A stretch of 64,000 bases of DNA, from the NCBI RefSeq assembly GCF_034263275.1, contig NZ_CP139559.1:2170001-2234000 (forward strand). The letters run 5' to 3'. Source of the stretch: Mucilaginibacter sp. cycad4. Lineage in GTDB: Bacteria; Bacteroidota; Bacteroidia; Sphingobacteriales; Sphingobacteriaceae. The position numbers and the translations under genes are program-made. The notes beneath the pieces were generated by a model. The model was not told the DNA's origin, made no database searches, and saw nothing but the letters and a program-made list of their open reading frames with translations. Positions 47,114 through 55,663 of this stretch are shown here, one piece after another. How positions within the stretch are numbered: position 1 is the stretch's first letter; each line of letters opens with the position of its first letter.

Positions 47114-47238
47114 AAAGTGCGGTAGCACTTTTTCAACGACAGTTCTGCATTCGTCAGAATGCAGCAAGATGGATTTTCGTATACGAAAATCATCTTGCCG
47201 CCCTTACGGTCGGGACTTCGCTCGGAACTCGCGAAGTC
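47114..47238 (+). other. oriT candidate: four hairpins upstream of mobC/relaxase
   Basis: Four stems lie in 125 bases: AAAGTGC/GCACTTT (47114-47131), CTGCATTC/GAATGCAG (47145-47164), a perfect palindrome ATTTTCGTATACGAAAAT at 47173-47190 flanked by CAAGATG and CATCTTG (47165-47197), and GACTTCGC/GCGAAGTC (47214-47238). A hairpin cluster directly before the relaxosome genes is the usual position of a MOBP origin of transfer. The nick site was not identified. Confidence 0.65.
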
Positions 47239-47262
47239 TGAAACACTCTTTAATGTACTTAT

Positions 47263-47673
47263 ATGCCACGTAAGAAAATGGATAACCCTGAAGACATACT
47301 AAGTCAACCTATTATTGTTCGGGTAACCGAAAAAGTTTTTAAGCGCCTTGAAACCATCCAGCAGGAAAGTGGCTGCCAAAGTATAGGCGAAGTTGCACGC
47401 ATGATATTATCCGGTGAACAGATTAACTGCTTTTATAAGGACGTATCGCTAAACGCACCGATGGAAGAAATGGCACTCATCAGGAAAGAACTTAAAGCCA
47501 TTGGTATCAATATCAACCAGCAGACCAAGTTCTTTCACATGGGCAAAAGCGATGCACATCGCGCATTTTTCACTCTTAAAACAGCAGAGTTATATAAAAG
47601 TGTCGGTGGCAAGGTTGAGGAACTATTAAGCATCATTCACCGCTTGGCTGAAAAATGGTTGCGAGGTTCGTAA
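47263..47673 (+). CDS. mobC: mobilization protein MobC (relaxosome accessory)
   Basis: 136 residues. The C-terminal LIRKELKAIGININQQTKFF matches the MobC family ('G.N.NQ' motif), preceded by a ribbon-helix-helix-like DNA-binding part (VRVTEKVFKRLETIQQ ... SIGEVARMILSGE). It helps the relaxase bind or open oriT. Its end overlaps the relaxase start by 19 bases. Confidence 0.9.
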   Translation: MPRKKMDNPEDILSQPIIVRVTEKVFKRLETIQQESGCQSIGEVARMILSGEQINCFYKDVSLNAPMEEMALIRKELKAIGININQQTKFFHMGKSDAHRAFFTLKTAELYKSVGGKVEELLSIIHRLAEKWLRGS

Positions 47674-48725
47674 ACGGAAAAAATATAAGGGGTATGTTAC
47701 ATTACAATGAAAACAAGGTAGCAGCCGGTGAAGCCAGGTTAATATTAGCCAACGGCTTTGCAGGTGACATTGACAAATTTAACCTGGAGCAAAAGCTGCA
47801 ACGTTTTGAGTATTTAACTATGCTGAATACGCGCGTTAAAACCAATGCCGTACATGTCACCCTCAATTTTGACGAACAGGATAAACTGAGCAATGAACAA
47901 TTACAGCAGATCACTTTATCCTATATGGAAAAAATAGGTTTTGGCGACCAGCCCTATTTGGTTTACAAACACAACGATGCTGCACATACCCATGTTCATA
48001 TTGCTACAGTTAATATTAAACCTGACGGCAACCGCATTGATACACATGGCATAGGTTGGAGATTATCAGAACCAGCGCGTATAGCACTGGAAAAGGAATA
48101 TGGTTTGGTACAGGCTCAGGGGCGGAAAAACAGCAACACTTTAAATATCAAAGCCGTCAATATTGAAAAGGCCATTTATGGTAAAACACCTACCAAAAGG
48201 GCAATTACCAATATTGTAAATGCTGTCATAAACACCTATAAGTTTACTTCATTGGCAGAATTTAATCTCATACTCCAGCAGTTTAATGTCATTGCAGCGG
48301 ATAGCCAACCCGCTAACATTGCGGAAACCCCAAAAGCCGAAGCAGTAAGTCAGGCAGAGGAAGCCAAGCCACAGGCAGAGCCAACTAAGAAAGAGATAAA
48401 AGAGCAGTTTCTCGCACAGCAGGAACGCAAGTTAGCCGAAACCGTAAAATTGGTAGAGGCATTAGGCAAAAAAATTGCTCAAAAAAACAAACTTGAAAAC
48501 ACCATCAGCAACCTTGACAGCTTTACCGTAGCCCAAAGCGATGATAAGGACGATATGGCAAGCGACAGCCGTTTTGCACGTTGCGAACTGGTTATTTCCG
48601 ATGATGACGGCAACGAGTTTGTAACTAAAAACCCTTTCATTATCGCCTATGTCGCACACGAAGTTAAACAGCTTTGTATCGATAAACTGGCAGAGGTGGA
48701 AGCAAGTATCATAATCCCTTTATAA
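47655..48725 (+). CDS. MOBP-type relaxase (MobB/MobA-like)
   Basis: 356 residues. Nicks the oriT strand through a tyrosine and leads DNA transfer. The metal-binding motif HTHVHIATVNI (His111, His113, His115) is intact, with the candidate catalytic Tyr17 in HYNENKVAAGE. The Lys/Glu/Ala-rich C-terminal part (about 230-310, KKEIKEQFLAQQERKLAET) is a coiled coil; the protein is somewhat shorter than many MobB relaxases. A 12-bp terminator hairpin follows at 48738-48770. Confidence 0.9.
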   Translation: MVARFVNGKNIRGMLHYNENKVAAGEARLILANGFAGDIDKFNLEQKLQRFEYLTMLNTRVKTNAVHVTLNFDEQDKLSNEQLQQITLSYMEKIGFGDQPYLVYKHNDAAHTHVHIATVNIKPDGNRIDTHGIGWRLSEPARIALEKEYGLVQAQGRKNSNTLNIKAVNIEKAIYGKTPTKRAITNIVNAVINTYKFTSLAEFNLILQQFNVIAADSQPANIAETPKAEAVSQAEEAKPQAEPTKKEIKEQFLAQQERKLAETVKLVEALGKKIAQKNKLENTISNLDSFTVAQSDDKDDMASDSRFARCELVISDDDGNEFVTKNPFIIAYVAHEVKQLCIDKLAEVEASIIIPL

Positions 48726-48737
48726 GTATATAATGGC

Positions 48738-48772
48738 AACGCCCTGTGTATTCGTGGGACACAGGGCGTTTT
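48738..48772 (+). terminator. terminator after the relaxase gene
   Basis: A 12-bp stem AACGCCCTGTGT (48738-48749) / ACACAGGGCGTT (48759-48770), followed by TTGCT. Confidence 0.8.
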
Positions 48773-48805
48773 GCTAAGATGGTTTAATCTTAAACAGCTA
48801 AAGTA

Positions 48806-48934
48806 ATGTTAGAAATTTTCATCGAATTAACCGACCAAATATTTTGGAAAGGTTATGCACAACAATTGGCAATAGATAATCCCGCAGCCTTTCAGTTTGA
48901 ACTGGCTGAATTTCTCAACTCTTATAATTCTTGA
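48806..48934 (+). CDS. 42-residue hypothetical protein
   Basis: ORF ATG 48806, TGA 48932-48934: MLEIFIELTDQIFWKGYAQQ ... FQFELAEFLNSYNS, acidic, mostly helical. No family recognised. It is followed after 4 bases by another small gene in the same direction and then by the DUF932 gene, so the three are likely one transcript. Too short for standard ORF lists. Confidence 0.55.
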   Translation: MLEIFIELTDQIFWKGYAQQLAIDNPAAFQFELAEFLNSYNS

Positions 48935-48938
48935 GGCT

Positions 48939-49106
48939 ATGACAGATACCATTTTTTTATTGGTCAAAGTGATAGTTAACCATACGCATGTCAAGGTGCA
49001 TGACGCCATAAATGAACTACAGCAACAGGCGGTTTGCCTCATTACCGACACAAAAAACGTAAAAATTGAGGAACTAAAAATAATGCACTATAATTTAAAA
49101 ACTTAA
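48939..49106 (+). CDS. 55-residue hypothetical protein
   Basis: The frame is open from 48897, but ATG at 48939 follows the upstream ORF by 4 bases and is preferred: MTDTIFLLVKVIVNHTHVKV then HDAINELQQQAVCLITDTKN. Alpha/beta composition, no family recognised. It ends 5 bases before the DUF932 gene. Confidence 0.55.
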   Translation: MTDTIFLLVKVIVNHTHVKVHDAINELQQQAVCLITDTKNVKIEELKIMHYNLKT

Positions 49107-49111
49107 AGACA

Positions 49112-50179
49112 ATGGCACACAATATCAATTATAATGAACAGACTGAAAAACATAGTTTTTTCAGCGTAAAAGAAAAACCCTGGCATGGTTTAGGGCAAAT
49201 CATCAGCGATCACCCAACCAGTGCCGAAGCAATTAAATACGCGGGACTAAATTATACCGTTGAAAAGCGTCCCTTGTTTACTTATGATACAGAAAACTAT
49301 ACAGGTAACCCAGATACGGATATTATTATTCCCGAACTTGAAGTACCCAATTTCTTTGCAACCGTTCGCACAGATGCCGAACAGGTTTTAGGCGTAGTTG
49401 GCAAAGATTATGAAATTGTGCAAAACGTCGATGCCTTTACCTTTTTTGACAATATTGTGGGTGGTAAAGATGGCATCCTATATGAAACCGCCGGGGCATT
49501 GGGTAATGGTGAACGTATTTTTATTACCGCTAAACTGCCCGATTATATTAAGGTCGGCAGGAAAGATTGCATTGAGAAATATTTATTTCTCACTACTTCA
49601 CACGATGGTACAGGAAGTATAACTATTGCTTTTACGCCTGTGCGTGTAGTATGTCAGAATACACTTAATGCAGCTTTGAATAATCATGTTAATTGCGTCA
49701 AAATAAGGCATACAGCAAGTGCAACCGATAAGCTTAAAGAAGCGCATAAGATGCTCGGTATCACTAATCAGCTATCAATAGAACTGGAAGCCGTATTTAA
49801 TCGTTGGTCAAGGGTTCGGATTACTGACCCCGAATTAAAAAAACTGATACAGTTAGCTATGGTACCTAACCGTGAAACCTACGAAAAGCTAAAAGCCGGT
49901 AAAACGGAAGAACTGTCAAGCCAGTTCAGCAATATGGTAAGCAGTGTATTTGATTACGCCATGACCAACCCGACCCAGCAGGTGGATACTACTAAGGGAA
50001 CATTATTTGGTGCTTACAATGCGGTAACTGGCTATTTTCAGAACGTCCGTAATTTCAGAGATGAAGAAAGTAAATTCAAATCTATTATGTATGGTACGGG
50101 TTTACAAAAGAACCAAACCACTTTTAACCTATGCGCCGATTTTGCTAAAAACGGCAATATGGTATTGAGTTTCAATTAA
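49112..50179 (+). CDS. DUF932 domain protein (phage/plasmid-like)
   Basis: 355 residues, cytoplasmic. KPWHGLGQIISDHPT at the start and VRVVCQNTLNAALNNHVNCV are hallmarks of the DUF932/TIGR03299 family, common on plasmids, ICEs and phages. RVVCQNTL is the most conserved block. Function unproven, possibly DNA-related. A strong GGGGGAT/ATCCCCC terminator follows. Confidence 0.9.
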   Translation: MAHNINYNEQTEKHSFFSVKEKPWHGLGQIISDHPTSAEAIKYAGLNYTVEKRPLFTYDTENYTGNPDTDIIIPELEVPNFFATVRTDAEQVLGVVGKDYEIVQNVDAFTFFDNIVGGKDGILYETAGALGNGERIFITAKLPDYIKVGRKDCIEKYLFLTTSHDGTGSITIAFTPVRVVCQNTLNAALNNHVNCVKIRHTASATDKLKEAHKMLGITNQLSIELEAVFNRWSRVRITDPELKKLIQLAMVPNRETYEKLKAGKTEELSSQFSNMVSSVFDYAMTNPTQQVDTTKGTLFGAYNAVTGYFQNVRNFRDEESKFKSIMYGTGLQKNQTTFNLCADFAKNGNMVLSFN

Positions 50180-50185
50180 ATAATA

Positions 50186-50212
50186 AGGGGGATAAATCCC
50201 CCTATTACTTTT
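50186..50212 (+). terminator. terminator after the DUF932 gene
   Basis: Stem GGGGGAT/ATCCCCC (50187-50202) with a 2-base loop, followed by TATTACTTTTAA. It is 7 bases after the DUF932 stop. Confidence 0.75.
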
Positions 50213-50225
50213 AAACTTTACTACG

Positions 50226-50375
50226 ATGAGTTATATAATTATAGAAAGGCATGGTGGCCCTGAATATGCCATCATTGTGACCGACGAAGAAGGAAACAAT
50301 CTCGTTTTTGATGAACGTTCGGAAGCCGAGAAAGAAGCTACTGACTGTCAGGATGCTGTGATAATTGAGATCTAA
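50226..50375 (+). CDS. 49-residue acidic hypothetical protein
   Basis: ATG 50226, TAA 50373: MSYIIIERHGGPEYAIIVTD ... SEAEKEATDCQDAVIIEI. Beta-rich and acidic, like small proteins commonly carried on Bacteroidota plasmids and elements. No function. It probably marks the right part of the mobile element; a GC-rich hairpin (CGCCCG ... CGGGCG) follows at about 50388-50417. Confidence 0.6.
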   Translation: MSYIIIERHGGPEYAIIVTDEEGNNLVFDERSEAEKEATDCQDAVIIEI

Positions 50376-50387
50376 AAGCGCAATAAA

Positions 50388-50417
50388 ATCCAAAATCGCC
50401 CGCTGTTGCTCCGCAAC
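50388..50417. terminator. GC-rich hairpin near the right end of the element
   Basis: CGCCCG and CGGGCG are the outer stem, TGTTGC and GCAACA the inner one; a single TTGCTG follows. A likely terminator for the small gene and the last feature that can be tied to the element. Confidence 0.6.
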
Positions 50418-50470
50418 AGACGGGCGTTGCTGTCGCAAGTAAAGTTTATGAACCAGCTCATTTGATATTA

Positions 50471-51114
50471 TCAAGCTTTTTCAAAAGCCCAACCAACTAT
50501 TTGCTCAATTGCATGCCTGATCTCACCCTGAGCTTTTTCAGAATTGATATCAAGATCACAGAACATACCACCGTTCGACTGAATATGCAAAACAATATAA
50601 TATATTCCGCCAACCAAAAGCGCTGCTATTGCCCGAAAGTTTACCTGATTATTTTTGAAGTGTTCGTCTGTCATTTCCAACAAACCCTGCCCTGCAGCCT
50701 CCCTGGCATTATGAATACTTTTCATTAACAGACTATTGGTTGATATTTCCCACAGAATCAATCTCTGCATTTCTTTTTCATTTAGGAAATAACTAAACTG
50801 ATTTTTTAACACATCCGCGATAAAAGCCTGGGTGGTTGGCGGAACTCCTTGTTCAACACGTTCGAGGAGCCTCTTCGAGAAGGTCAGCCAATAATCATTT
50901 TCGATAACATAAGTTTCAATAAGGTAGTTGACGTTACCGAAATATCGGTAGATCAGTTTCTTGCTCACGCCTGCTTGTTTAGCTATACGATTTACCCTAA
51001 TCCCGTATACCCCTCACTTTTAAGTATTTCGCCGACCGCAATCACCAACTTGCGTTTGGTGAATTCCTTATTTTTTATGTTATCACTATCATGCTTGTAA
51101 ATTCTCTCCGCCAT
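50471..51114 (-). pseudogene. TetR/AcrR-family regulator, frameshifted
   Basis: The DNA codes for a TetR regulator if one base is added. From ATG at 51112-51114 (MAERIYKHDSDNIKNKEF) the frame stops after 42 codons at GGATTAGGGTAA; in the other frame the HTH continues as VNRIAKQAGVSKKLIYRYFG, then a ligand-binding domain to 50471. The break is one missing G in a GGGG run near 50995-51000. Restored, it would be about 214 residues. It is either a real mutation or a homopolymer sequencing error. It adjoins the redox cluster that it may have regulated. Confidence 0.8.
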
Positions 51115-51205
51115 CTGAAAAAAATGTTGTTAACAGTTTTGACAGTATCCTTACTGAATCGCCATTGTACCGTACATCTCCAATGAATTTCCCGATACTT
51201 GGCAC

Positions 51206-51697
51206 CTAGTCCCAGTTGGTGGCGCGCTCAATGCCGTACTTCGGCGCCGCCGCCTTCATGCGGGCGATTTCCGCCTCGTCGACCTGGGGTGCTAGACCGT
51301 CGTTGGCCGCGGGCTGGCCGGACTCACGAAAAAAGTCCTCGATCCCACCTGGCGTGAAGGTCAAGAGTATCCTGCTCGGAATTCCCGCGGTGTTGCGGAA
51401 GTAATGCGGTATGCCACGCGGACCGAAGGCAAAGTCCCCGGGGCCGACAGCAAGCACTTCATCACCAATGTGGATTTCGAAGGTCCCGTCTAGCACATAC
51501 CAAAATTCGTCCTCATTGGTGTGGATGTGCGGCGGCGGGCCACCGCCGGGGGAAGTCAGGCACTCAACCACTGTAAAGCTTCTACCTGTGCTCGCAGCGG
51601 TCGCCTTAAGTGTCAAAGTATCGGCAACAAACCAGATACGTTCGCCCTCGCCCGTAACTGTGGCAAAGCCCTTGATAATGTTTGTATTGTTATTCAT
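51206..51697 (-). CDS. cupin domain protein (GC-rich, probably acquired)
   Basis: 163 residues. The cupin metal-binding pattern is PPPHIHTNEDEFWYVLDGTF followed by GPGDFAFGPRGIPHYFRN, so a small beta-barrel metalloprotein, perhaps a dioxygenase, isomerase or sugar-binding protein. The gene is conspicuously GC-rich with GCC/GGC codons, unlike its AT-rich neighbours, which suggests recent transfer from a high-GC donor. No operon partner. Confidence 0.85.
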   Translation of the reverse strand: MNNNTNIIKGFATVTGEGERIWFVADTLTLKATAASTGRSFTVVECLTSPGGGPPPHIHTNEDEFWYVLDGTFEIHIGDEVLAVGPGDFAFGPRGIPHYFRNTAGIPSRILLTFTPGGIEDFFRESGQPAANDGLAPQVDEAEIARMKAAAPKYGIERATNWD

Positions 51698-51781
51698 ACT
51701 TGGTTTTATTTATTACTAATCAAATCATTGGTTTTAAACACGTTAATAGCTTTTACGATATAGTATTCGTCATTGAACAAT

Positions 51782-52654
51782 TCATTTTAACGTTGCTAAA
51801 TTTATTTCCCCATATTTTCCAGCATAAAAGTCTCGGTAAGCAGTTGCGATTTCCGCCGCCGAATTCATTACAAAGGGGCCTTCGGCTACCATAGATTCAG
51901 TATATTCTTCACCGCCAAATAATAAGATGTCGACTGTTGCCAAAGAGTTGTTTTTGATTTCAATTTCTCCGGCCACTTTGTCAAACTCAATAAATTCACC
52001 CGCCTGAAACTCGGTGTCATTTAACATCACATTTTGCATAGGTAAAAAGGCCGCAACTTCTACCTCATTTTCCATTGTTATAGAAAATTGTGTACCTGCA
52101 TTCAATTGAATATGATACAAAAACTGCTCGGAATAATTGGGGATCTTAGATCTCAATCCCTCGTAAGTACCGACAACTACTTTTAACCAGCCGTTTTGAT
52201 TGGGTAATGACTTTTTGGGGATTTCATTGGCTTGAATCGCTATATGAGCAGGATTTTCGGCTTTGTTTCTCGCGGGCAGGTTTATCCAAAATTGAAAGGC
52301 CTGAATAAATTTACTCTCTGTTTGCGAGTCGTAATTTAAATTTTCATCATGGATTATTCCATTGCCTGCTTTCATCCACTGTGTCCCTCCTGAATGAATT
52401 AACGCCTCATTCCCCGCACTGTCAAAATGCTCTACTTCGCCTTGAAGAACATAAGTTAATGTTGCAATGCCCCGGTGCGGATGAGCCCCCATACCATTTT
52501 TAGTTATTATTTTTTTAACCACGGGCGAAACATAATCCAGAAATACAAATGGACCAACTTTGTTAGCGTACCGATTGGGTAACATACGTTGGATCGATAG
52601 CGAGCCAACTGCAGCTTCATGGCCTTTTGTAGTGAAACTTGTTTTCTTTTTCAT
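51782..52654 (-). CDS. pirin family protein
   Basis: 290 residues, double-cupin fold. SIQRMLPNRYANKVGPFVFL, GAHPHRGIATLTYVLQGEV and ERDSAGN-like HFDSAGNEALIHSGGTQWM are pirin hallmarks (metal-binding His residues). Bacterial pirins include quercetinase-like enzymes; the role here is unclear. It is 4 bases downstream of an NmrA-like gene, so co-transcribed. Confidence 0.9.
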   Translation of the reverse strand: MKKKTSFTTKGHEAAVGSLSIQRMLPNRYANKVGPFVFLDYVSPVVKKIITKNGMGAHPHRGIATLTYVLQGEVEHFDSAGNEALIHSGGTQWMKAGNGIIHDENLNYDSQTESKFIQAFQFWINLPARNKAENPAHIAIQANEIPKKSLPNQNGWLKVVVGTYEGLRSKIPNYSEQFLYHIQLNAGTQFSITMENEVEVAAFLPMQNVMLNDTEFQAGEFIEFDKVAGEIEIKNNSLATVDILLFGGEEYTESMVAEGPFVMNSAAEIATAYRDFYAGKYGEINLATLK

Positions 52655-52658
52655 TTTC

Positions 52659-53549
52659 TCAATTGTTTTGACTTAACCATTCTCGGAGCGTCACAAATTC
52701 GCGGTCGGAAATCTCTTTTGCCGATTCGATACGTGAAGTTGAATTTGGTCCCATATATGTGTGCTTTTCAAAATACCCGAACATCTCTGCTAATTCCTTT
52801 GCTCCTTCAAAAAAGGTTGAAAACATTTCAGGTGTCACTTGTGAAAAGGTGTAGTCTTTGCCATGATGTTTATATGCTTCAATAATATCATTAAAGCTGT
52901 ACAAGTCTGTTGCCATTGAAAGGTAATCACCATTTCCAACTTTTTCGGGTTGCAAAAATGCACCTGTGACAACTTTACCAAGATCATTAATGTCCGACAT
53001 GTGAATCGCTTTTGTCGCGGGGTCTATCGGCAGTGTCCAACCGATTGTACCATCCTGTTTGGGCTGTGGACCAAGTATTCCGACAAGATTTTGGAAATAA
53101 AATGGGGGTTGAACAAACGTTGAGTATTTAAAGCCAGCATTTTTTACCAAATCATCTACTTTAGCTTTGCCGGTAAAATGGGGAACCTCAAACGTTGCTT
53201 TACTAATGATTTCAACATCTGGAAGTGTTGACCAAATGAAATGTTGGACACCCGTCGCCTTAGCTGCTTTAATGGCATTTTTACCTTGGACGATTTCATC
53301 AGCACCTTCCCAAAAGTTGGTCACCGCAAATACACCATAAACGTTAATAAAGGCATCTTTTAATGATTGTAAATCTTTTAAATCTGCATAAACTACTTCC
53401 TGTGCCCTACCAGAATATTTTTCCGGATTACGGGTTATTGCTCTTACATTAAAAGAGCCCTCATTCACAAGAGTGTTTACGATAGCATTGCCCTGTGATC
53501 CTGTTGCACCAATTACTGCAATTGTCTTTTTTTTTATTTGATTTTCCAT
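52659..53549 (-). CDS. NmrA-like NAD(P)-binding protein (HSCARG type)
   Basis: 296 residues. The Rossmann motif IAVIGATGSQGNAIVNTLV is at residues 11-29, with NPEKYSGRAQEVVYADLKD and HFTGKAKVDDLVKNAGFKYS further on. NmrA/HSCARG proteins sense redox state through NADPH or act as oxidoreductases. No catalytic Tyr-Lys pair is obvious. It is the upstream gene of the pair with pirin and is preceded by one of three repeated terminator-promoter cassettes. Confidence 0.9.
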   Translation of the reverse strand: MENQIKKKTIAVIGATGSQGNAIVNTLVNEGSFNVRAITRNPEKYSGRAQEVVYADLKDLQSLKDAFINVYGVFAVTNFWEGADEIVQGKNAIKAAKATGVQHFIWSTLPDVEIISKATFEVPHFTGKAKVDDLVKNAGFKYSTFVQPPFYFQNLVGILGPQPKQDGTIGWTLPIDPATKAIHMSDINDLGKVVTGAFLQPEKVGNGDYLSMATDLYSFNDIIEAYKHHGKDYTFSQVTPEMFSTFFEGAKELAEMFGYFEKHTYMGPNSTSRIESAKEISDREFVTLREWLSQNN

Positions 53550-53702
53550 TATAATTATTTTTTTCAGAAAACCTGTTTGCTTTTCATTTATGATGATAGG
53601 AATACAATCCTTTCAAAGTCAATAAAAAACAACGGGTATTAATTGACATATTATCCTTATGAATACTTAATTCATTCTTTATTCGTAATTCATTTGCAGT
53701 GT

Positions 53703-53776
53703 AAAATTGAATCAAAAAGAAGCCTTAAAGCGATGATGTTTGATAAAAAAAACCGTTGATAAATATCAACGGTTTT
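53703..53776 (-). promoter_or_regulatory. terminator-promoter cassette, copy 1 (before NmrA-like gene)
   Basis: It has a perfect 12-bp hairpin (53749-53760 / 53765-53776) that terminates the upstream minus-strand pseudogene, then the conserved box AAATTGAATCAAAA (53704-53717, plus-strand reading). The same order and spacing recur at 55471-55540 and 57199-57271. Confidence 0.6.
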
Positions 53777-53810
53777 TCTTCGATCTGAAATTTAAAGGTC
53801 AATAGAGCGC

Positions 53811-54393
53811 TTAAAACATTCCATTGGGATTGGCTGCAGGAATATTGGGTGCAAGCCAGGGTGCGGCGTTTTGAGGTGTGCCGACAAGCTGTAAACAATC
53901 TCAGTGTTCAAGAGCCTTGCCTTCGTCATTCATAAGAAATATATCGACATCCGCAATTCCCGTGTCGTTCGGATCATCGTCGAAAAGGTTCAGGAAATTA
54001 ACATGAGCAAATACATAATCATCCACGGCAATTATCTTATGTACAATTGCACGCGCGAAGGGGCGGGCGCGCAAGGCAACTGCACCGTTAATCGCAGAAC
54101 TTCCGCCTAAAATTTTGCCCTGGGTGCATCCGATACACGTCCGAGAGCCCCCTTTTCGGTTTTATAAGCCCAGTCGTGTGTTGGATCTCCGCCAAGAACA
54201 TCACTACTTAAAAGCACAGAAGAATAGTCCCAGAGCCGATATGCAGGACTATTTCCGAAAAAGCTGGATTTGAAACTACAATAGCGATATGCTTTGTCCC
54301 TGAGAGATTGTTCGGCTTAGGAAGATCAACTGTCTAAAACGACAGTAATAATGCAGAAAAAAATACCGCTGTAACCACTGATCGTTCTTTCAT
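53811..54393 (-). pseudogene. chimeric remnant: GMC oxidoreductase fragment fused to SnoaL-like fragment
   Basis: From ATG at 54391-54393 (overlapping the upstream stop, ATGA) the frame stops after 18 codons (MKERSVVTAVFFSALLLSF). Further on come DPTHDWAYKTEKGALGRVSD and, after a one-base shift at AGGGCAAAA, KILGGSSAINGAVALRARP, which are FAD-binding GMC oxidoreductase motifs. The frame then runs straight into VHKIIAVDDYVFAHVNFLNL, ALEH, a TGA where Trp is expected, and PWLAPNIPAANPNGMF, the tail of an SnoaL/NTF2-like protein. Two decayed genes were joined; neither can be functional. Confidence 0.8.
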
Positions 54394-54758
54394 TTTTGTA
54401 TGTTAACAAACACATAAAAAGATTTTATTTTGTCATCTTTAAAAAAAACGATGTCTGTACCTGTTAGTACCGATGGAGCACCTGTTGGACCAACACCCCA
54501 TTCCAGTTTACCAACATCGTTGTGCAAGACAATGGGTATTGATTGATTTATTGAAAAATCAGGAGGGAGACTATTTAACAGGCTGGCAACTTTTTGACTG
54601 ATTGCATCATATCCTGAGAAAGTTTCATCGTCCATGTCAAACATTACGATATCCTCCGCATAAATGCTTTTTATGGCTTTCATTCTAAGTACTTCATCAC
54701 GTTGATTCCAAACTTGGTTTAAATGTTCTACCATCAATTGTTCTAATTTTTGCTTCAT
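54390..54758 (-). CDS. NTF2/SnoaL-like protein
   Basis: 122 residues from ATG 54758 (MKQKLEQLMVEHLNQVW); the frame continues to a TTG at 54788, but ATG is preferred. AIKSIYAEDIVMFDMDDETF, DIVFFKDDKIKSFYVFV are typical of SnoaL-like cone-shaped small-molecule-binding enzymes. It follows the NAD(P)-oxidoreductase gene and its stop overlaps the start of the pseudogene, indicating an ancestral operon. Confidence 0.8.
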   Translation of the reverse strand: MKQKLEQLMVEHLNQVWNQRDEVLRMKAIKSIYAEDIVMFDMDDETFSGYDAISQKVASLLNSLPPDFSINQSIPIVLHNDVGKLEWGVGPTGAPSVLTGTDIVFFKDDKIKSFYVFVNIQK

Positions 54759-54777
54759 ACTATTTATTTTTGTTGAT

Positions 54778-55428
54778 TTAATAGCCAATTGTAAACGGTT
54801 GCCCTAAATATTGTTGGTTTTCAATCTCGTCGACCAATGCAACCGCGTAGTCCTCGAATGAAATCGTGCTTTCTCCTTTTTTATCAGCAATCAGGTTGGT
54901 AGTGCCTAACCTGAATTTGCCGGTGCGTTCGCCAGCCTGTATCATTGCAGCCGGATTAAAATAAGTCCAGTTTTTTAATCCTGAATTCTCATAAAACTTC
55001 TGCACTTCTCCATGCGCAAAAATTGGCGGATAATATTCACTTGGTATTTTACTCATAATGTCGGCATTATCAAGCATCCTTACACCAGGTGCAATCTCAT
55101 TATTAGTACCTCCGCCAACGGCAATAACTCTTGTTTGCTGTTGGCCTTTTAATGCATTGATTAAGTTTTGATGAGCTTTTTTGAACTGTTCCGGCGTTAG
55201 CCCAGTATAAAGTGATATTGCCGATACAATAACGTCCTTACCCATTATTAATGCGGGTAGTTCTACCTCATTTAGCAAGTCCCCTTTAACAACCGTTAAA
55301 TTTGCGTTCTTCAATTTTAGAAGTTCCGGCTTGCGTTGCACAGACGTTACCTCATGTCCTCGATTCAAGGCTTCGTTTAAAATCCTCTGGCCAATATTGC
55401 CAGTTCCTCCAAATAATAAAATTTTCAT
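54778..55428 (-). CDS. NAD(P)-dependent oxidoreductase (atypical SDR)
   Basis: 216 residues. ILLFGGTGNIGQRILNEALN (Rossmann motif) and KGDLLNEVELPALIMGKDVI fit atypical SDRs of the NmrA/BVR-B type. No YxxxK catalytic pair is evident, so it may reduce flavin/quinone-like substrates or only bind NADP. It is preceded by cassette copy 2. Confidence 0.88.
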   Translation of the reverse strand: MKILLFGGTGNIGQRILNEALNRGHEVTSVQRKPELLKLKNANLTVVKGDLLNEVELPALIMGKDVIVSAISLYTGLTPEQFKKAHQNLINALKGQQQTRVIAVGGGTNNEIAPGVRMLDNADIMSKIPSEYYPPIFAHGEVQKFYENSGLKNWTYFNPAAMIQAGERTGKFRLGTTNLIADKKGESTISFEDYAVALVDEIENQQYLGQPFTIGY

Positions 55429-55470
55429 GTTTCTTAGTTTGTGCTATTTTGTTGTTGAAATAACAATGCG

Positions 55471-55540
55471 AAATTGATTCAAAACCAAGTCATAAAACGA
55501 TGAGAAATGATAAAAAAACCCATTGATAAATGTCAATGGC
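55471..55540 (-). promoter_or_regulatory. terminator-promoter cassette, copy 2
   Basis: The box AAATTGATTCAAAACC (55471-55486) is 49 bases from the hairpin CCATTGA/TCAATGG (55520-55526 / 55533-55539), which ends the SDR gene at 55664. Architecture as in copies 1 and 3. Confidence 0.6.
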
Positions 55541-55663
55541 TTTATCTGAAGTAAAATTTAGCCCGAAGCATATTTCTGAGAGCTAAACTTCCACCAATTA
55601 TCGTTTTCAGTTGATGAGCAACTCTTGAAGTAAGCACAACTCTGATAAAAAATGATTTTACTT

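Larger units (their letters stand above)
41950..50420. mobile_element. mobilizable element inserted beside tRNA-Lys (right end uncertain)
   Basis: The element starts at the tRNA 3' end and holds a large serine recombinase, cargo (HEPN-like, zinc finger, RES-like, small membrane peptide), an oriT-like hairpin array, mobC, a MOBP relaxase, a DUF932 gene and small ORFs. It lacks a conjugation machinery, so it would need a helper to move. The right end is placed near 50420 because chromosomal-type genes resume there; no attR was found by eye. Confidence 0.7.

Noticed and set aside
50211..50474. 87-codon minus-strand ORF at the element end
   Set aside because: It overlaps the 49-residue plus-strand gene and the GC hairpin; no motif.
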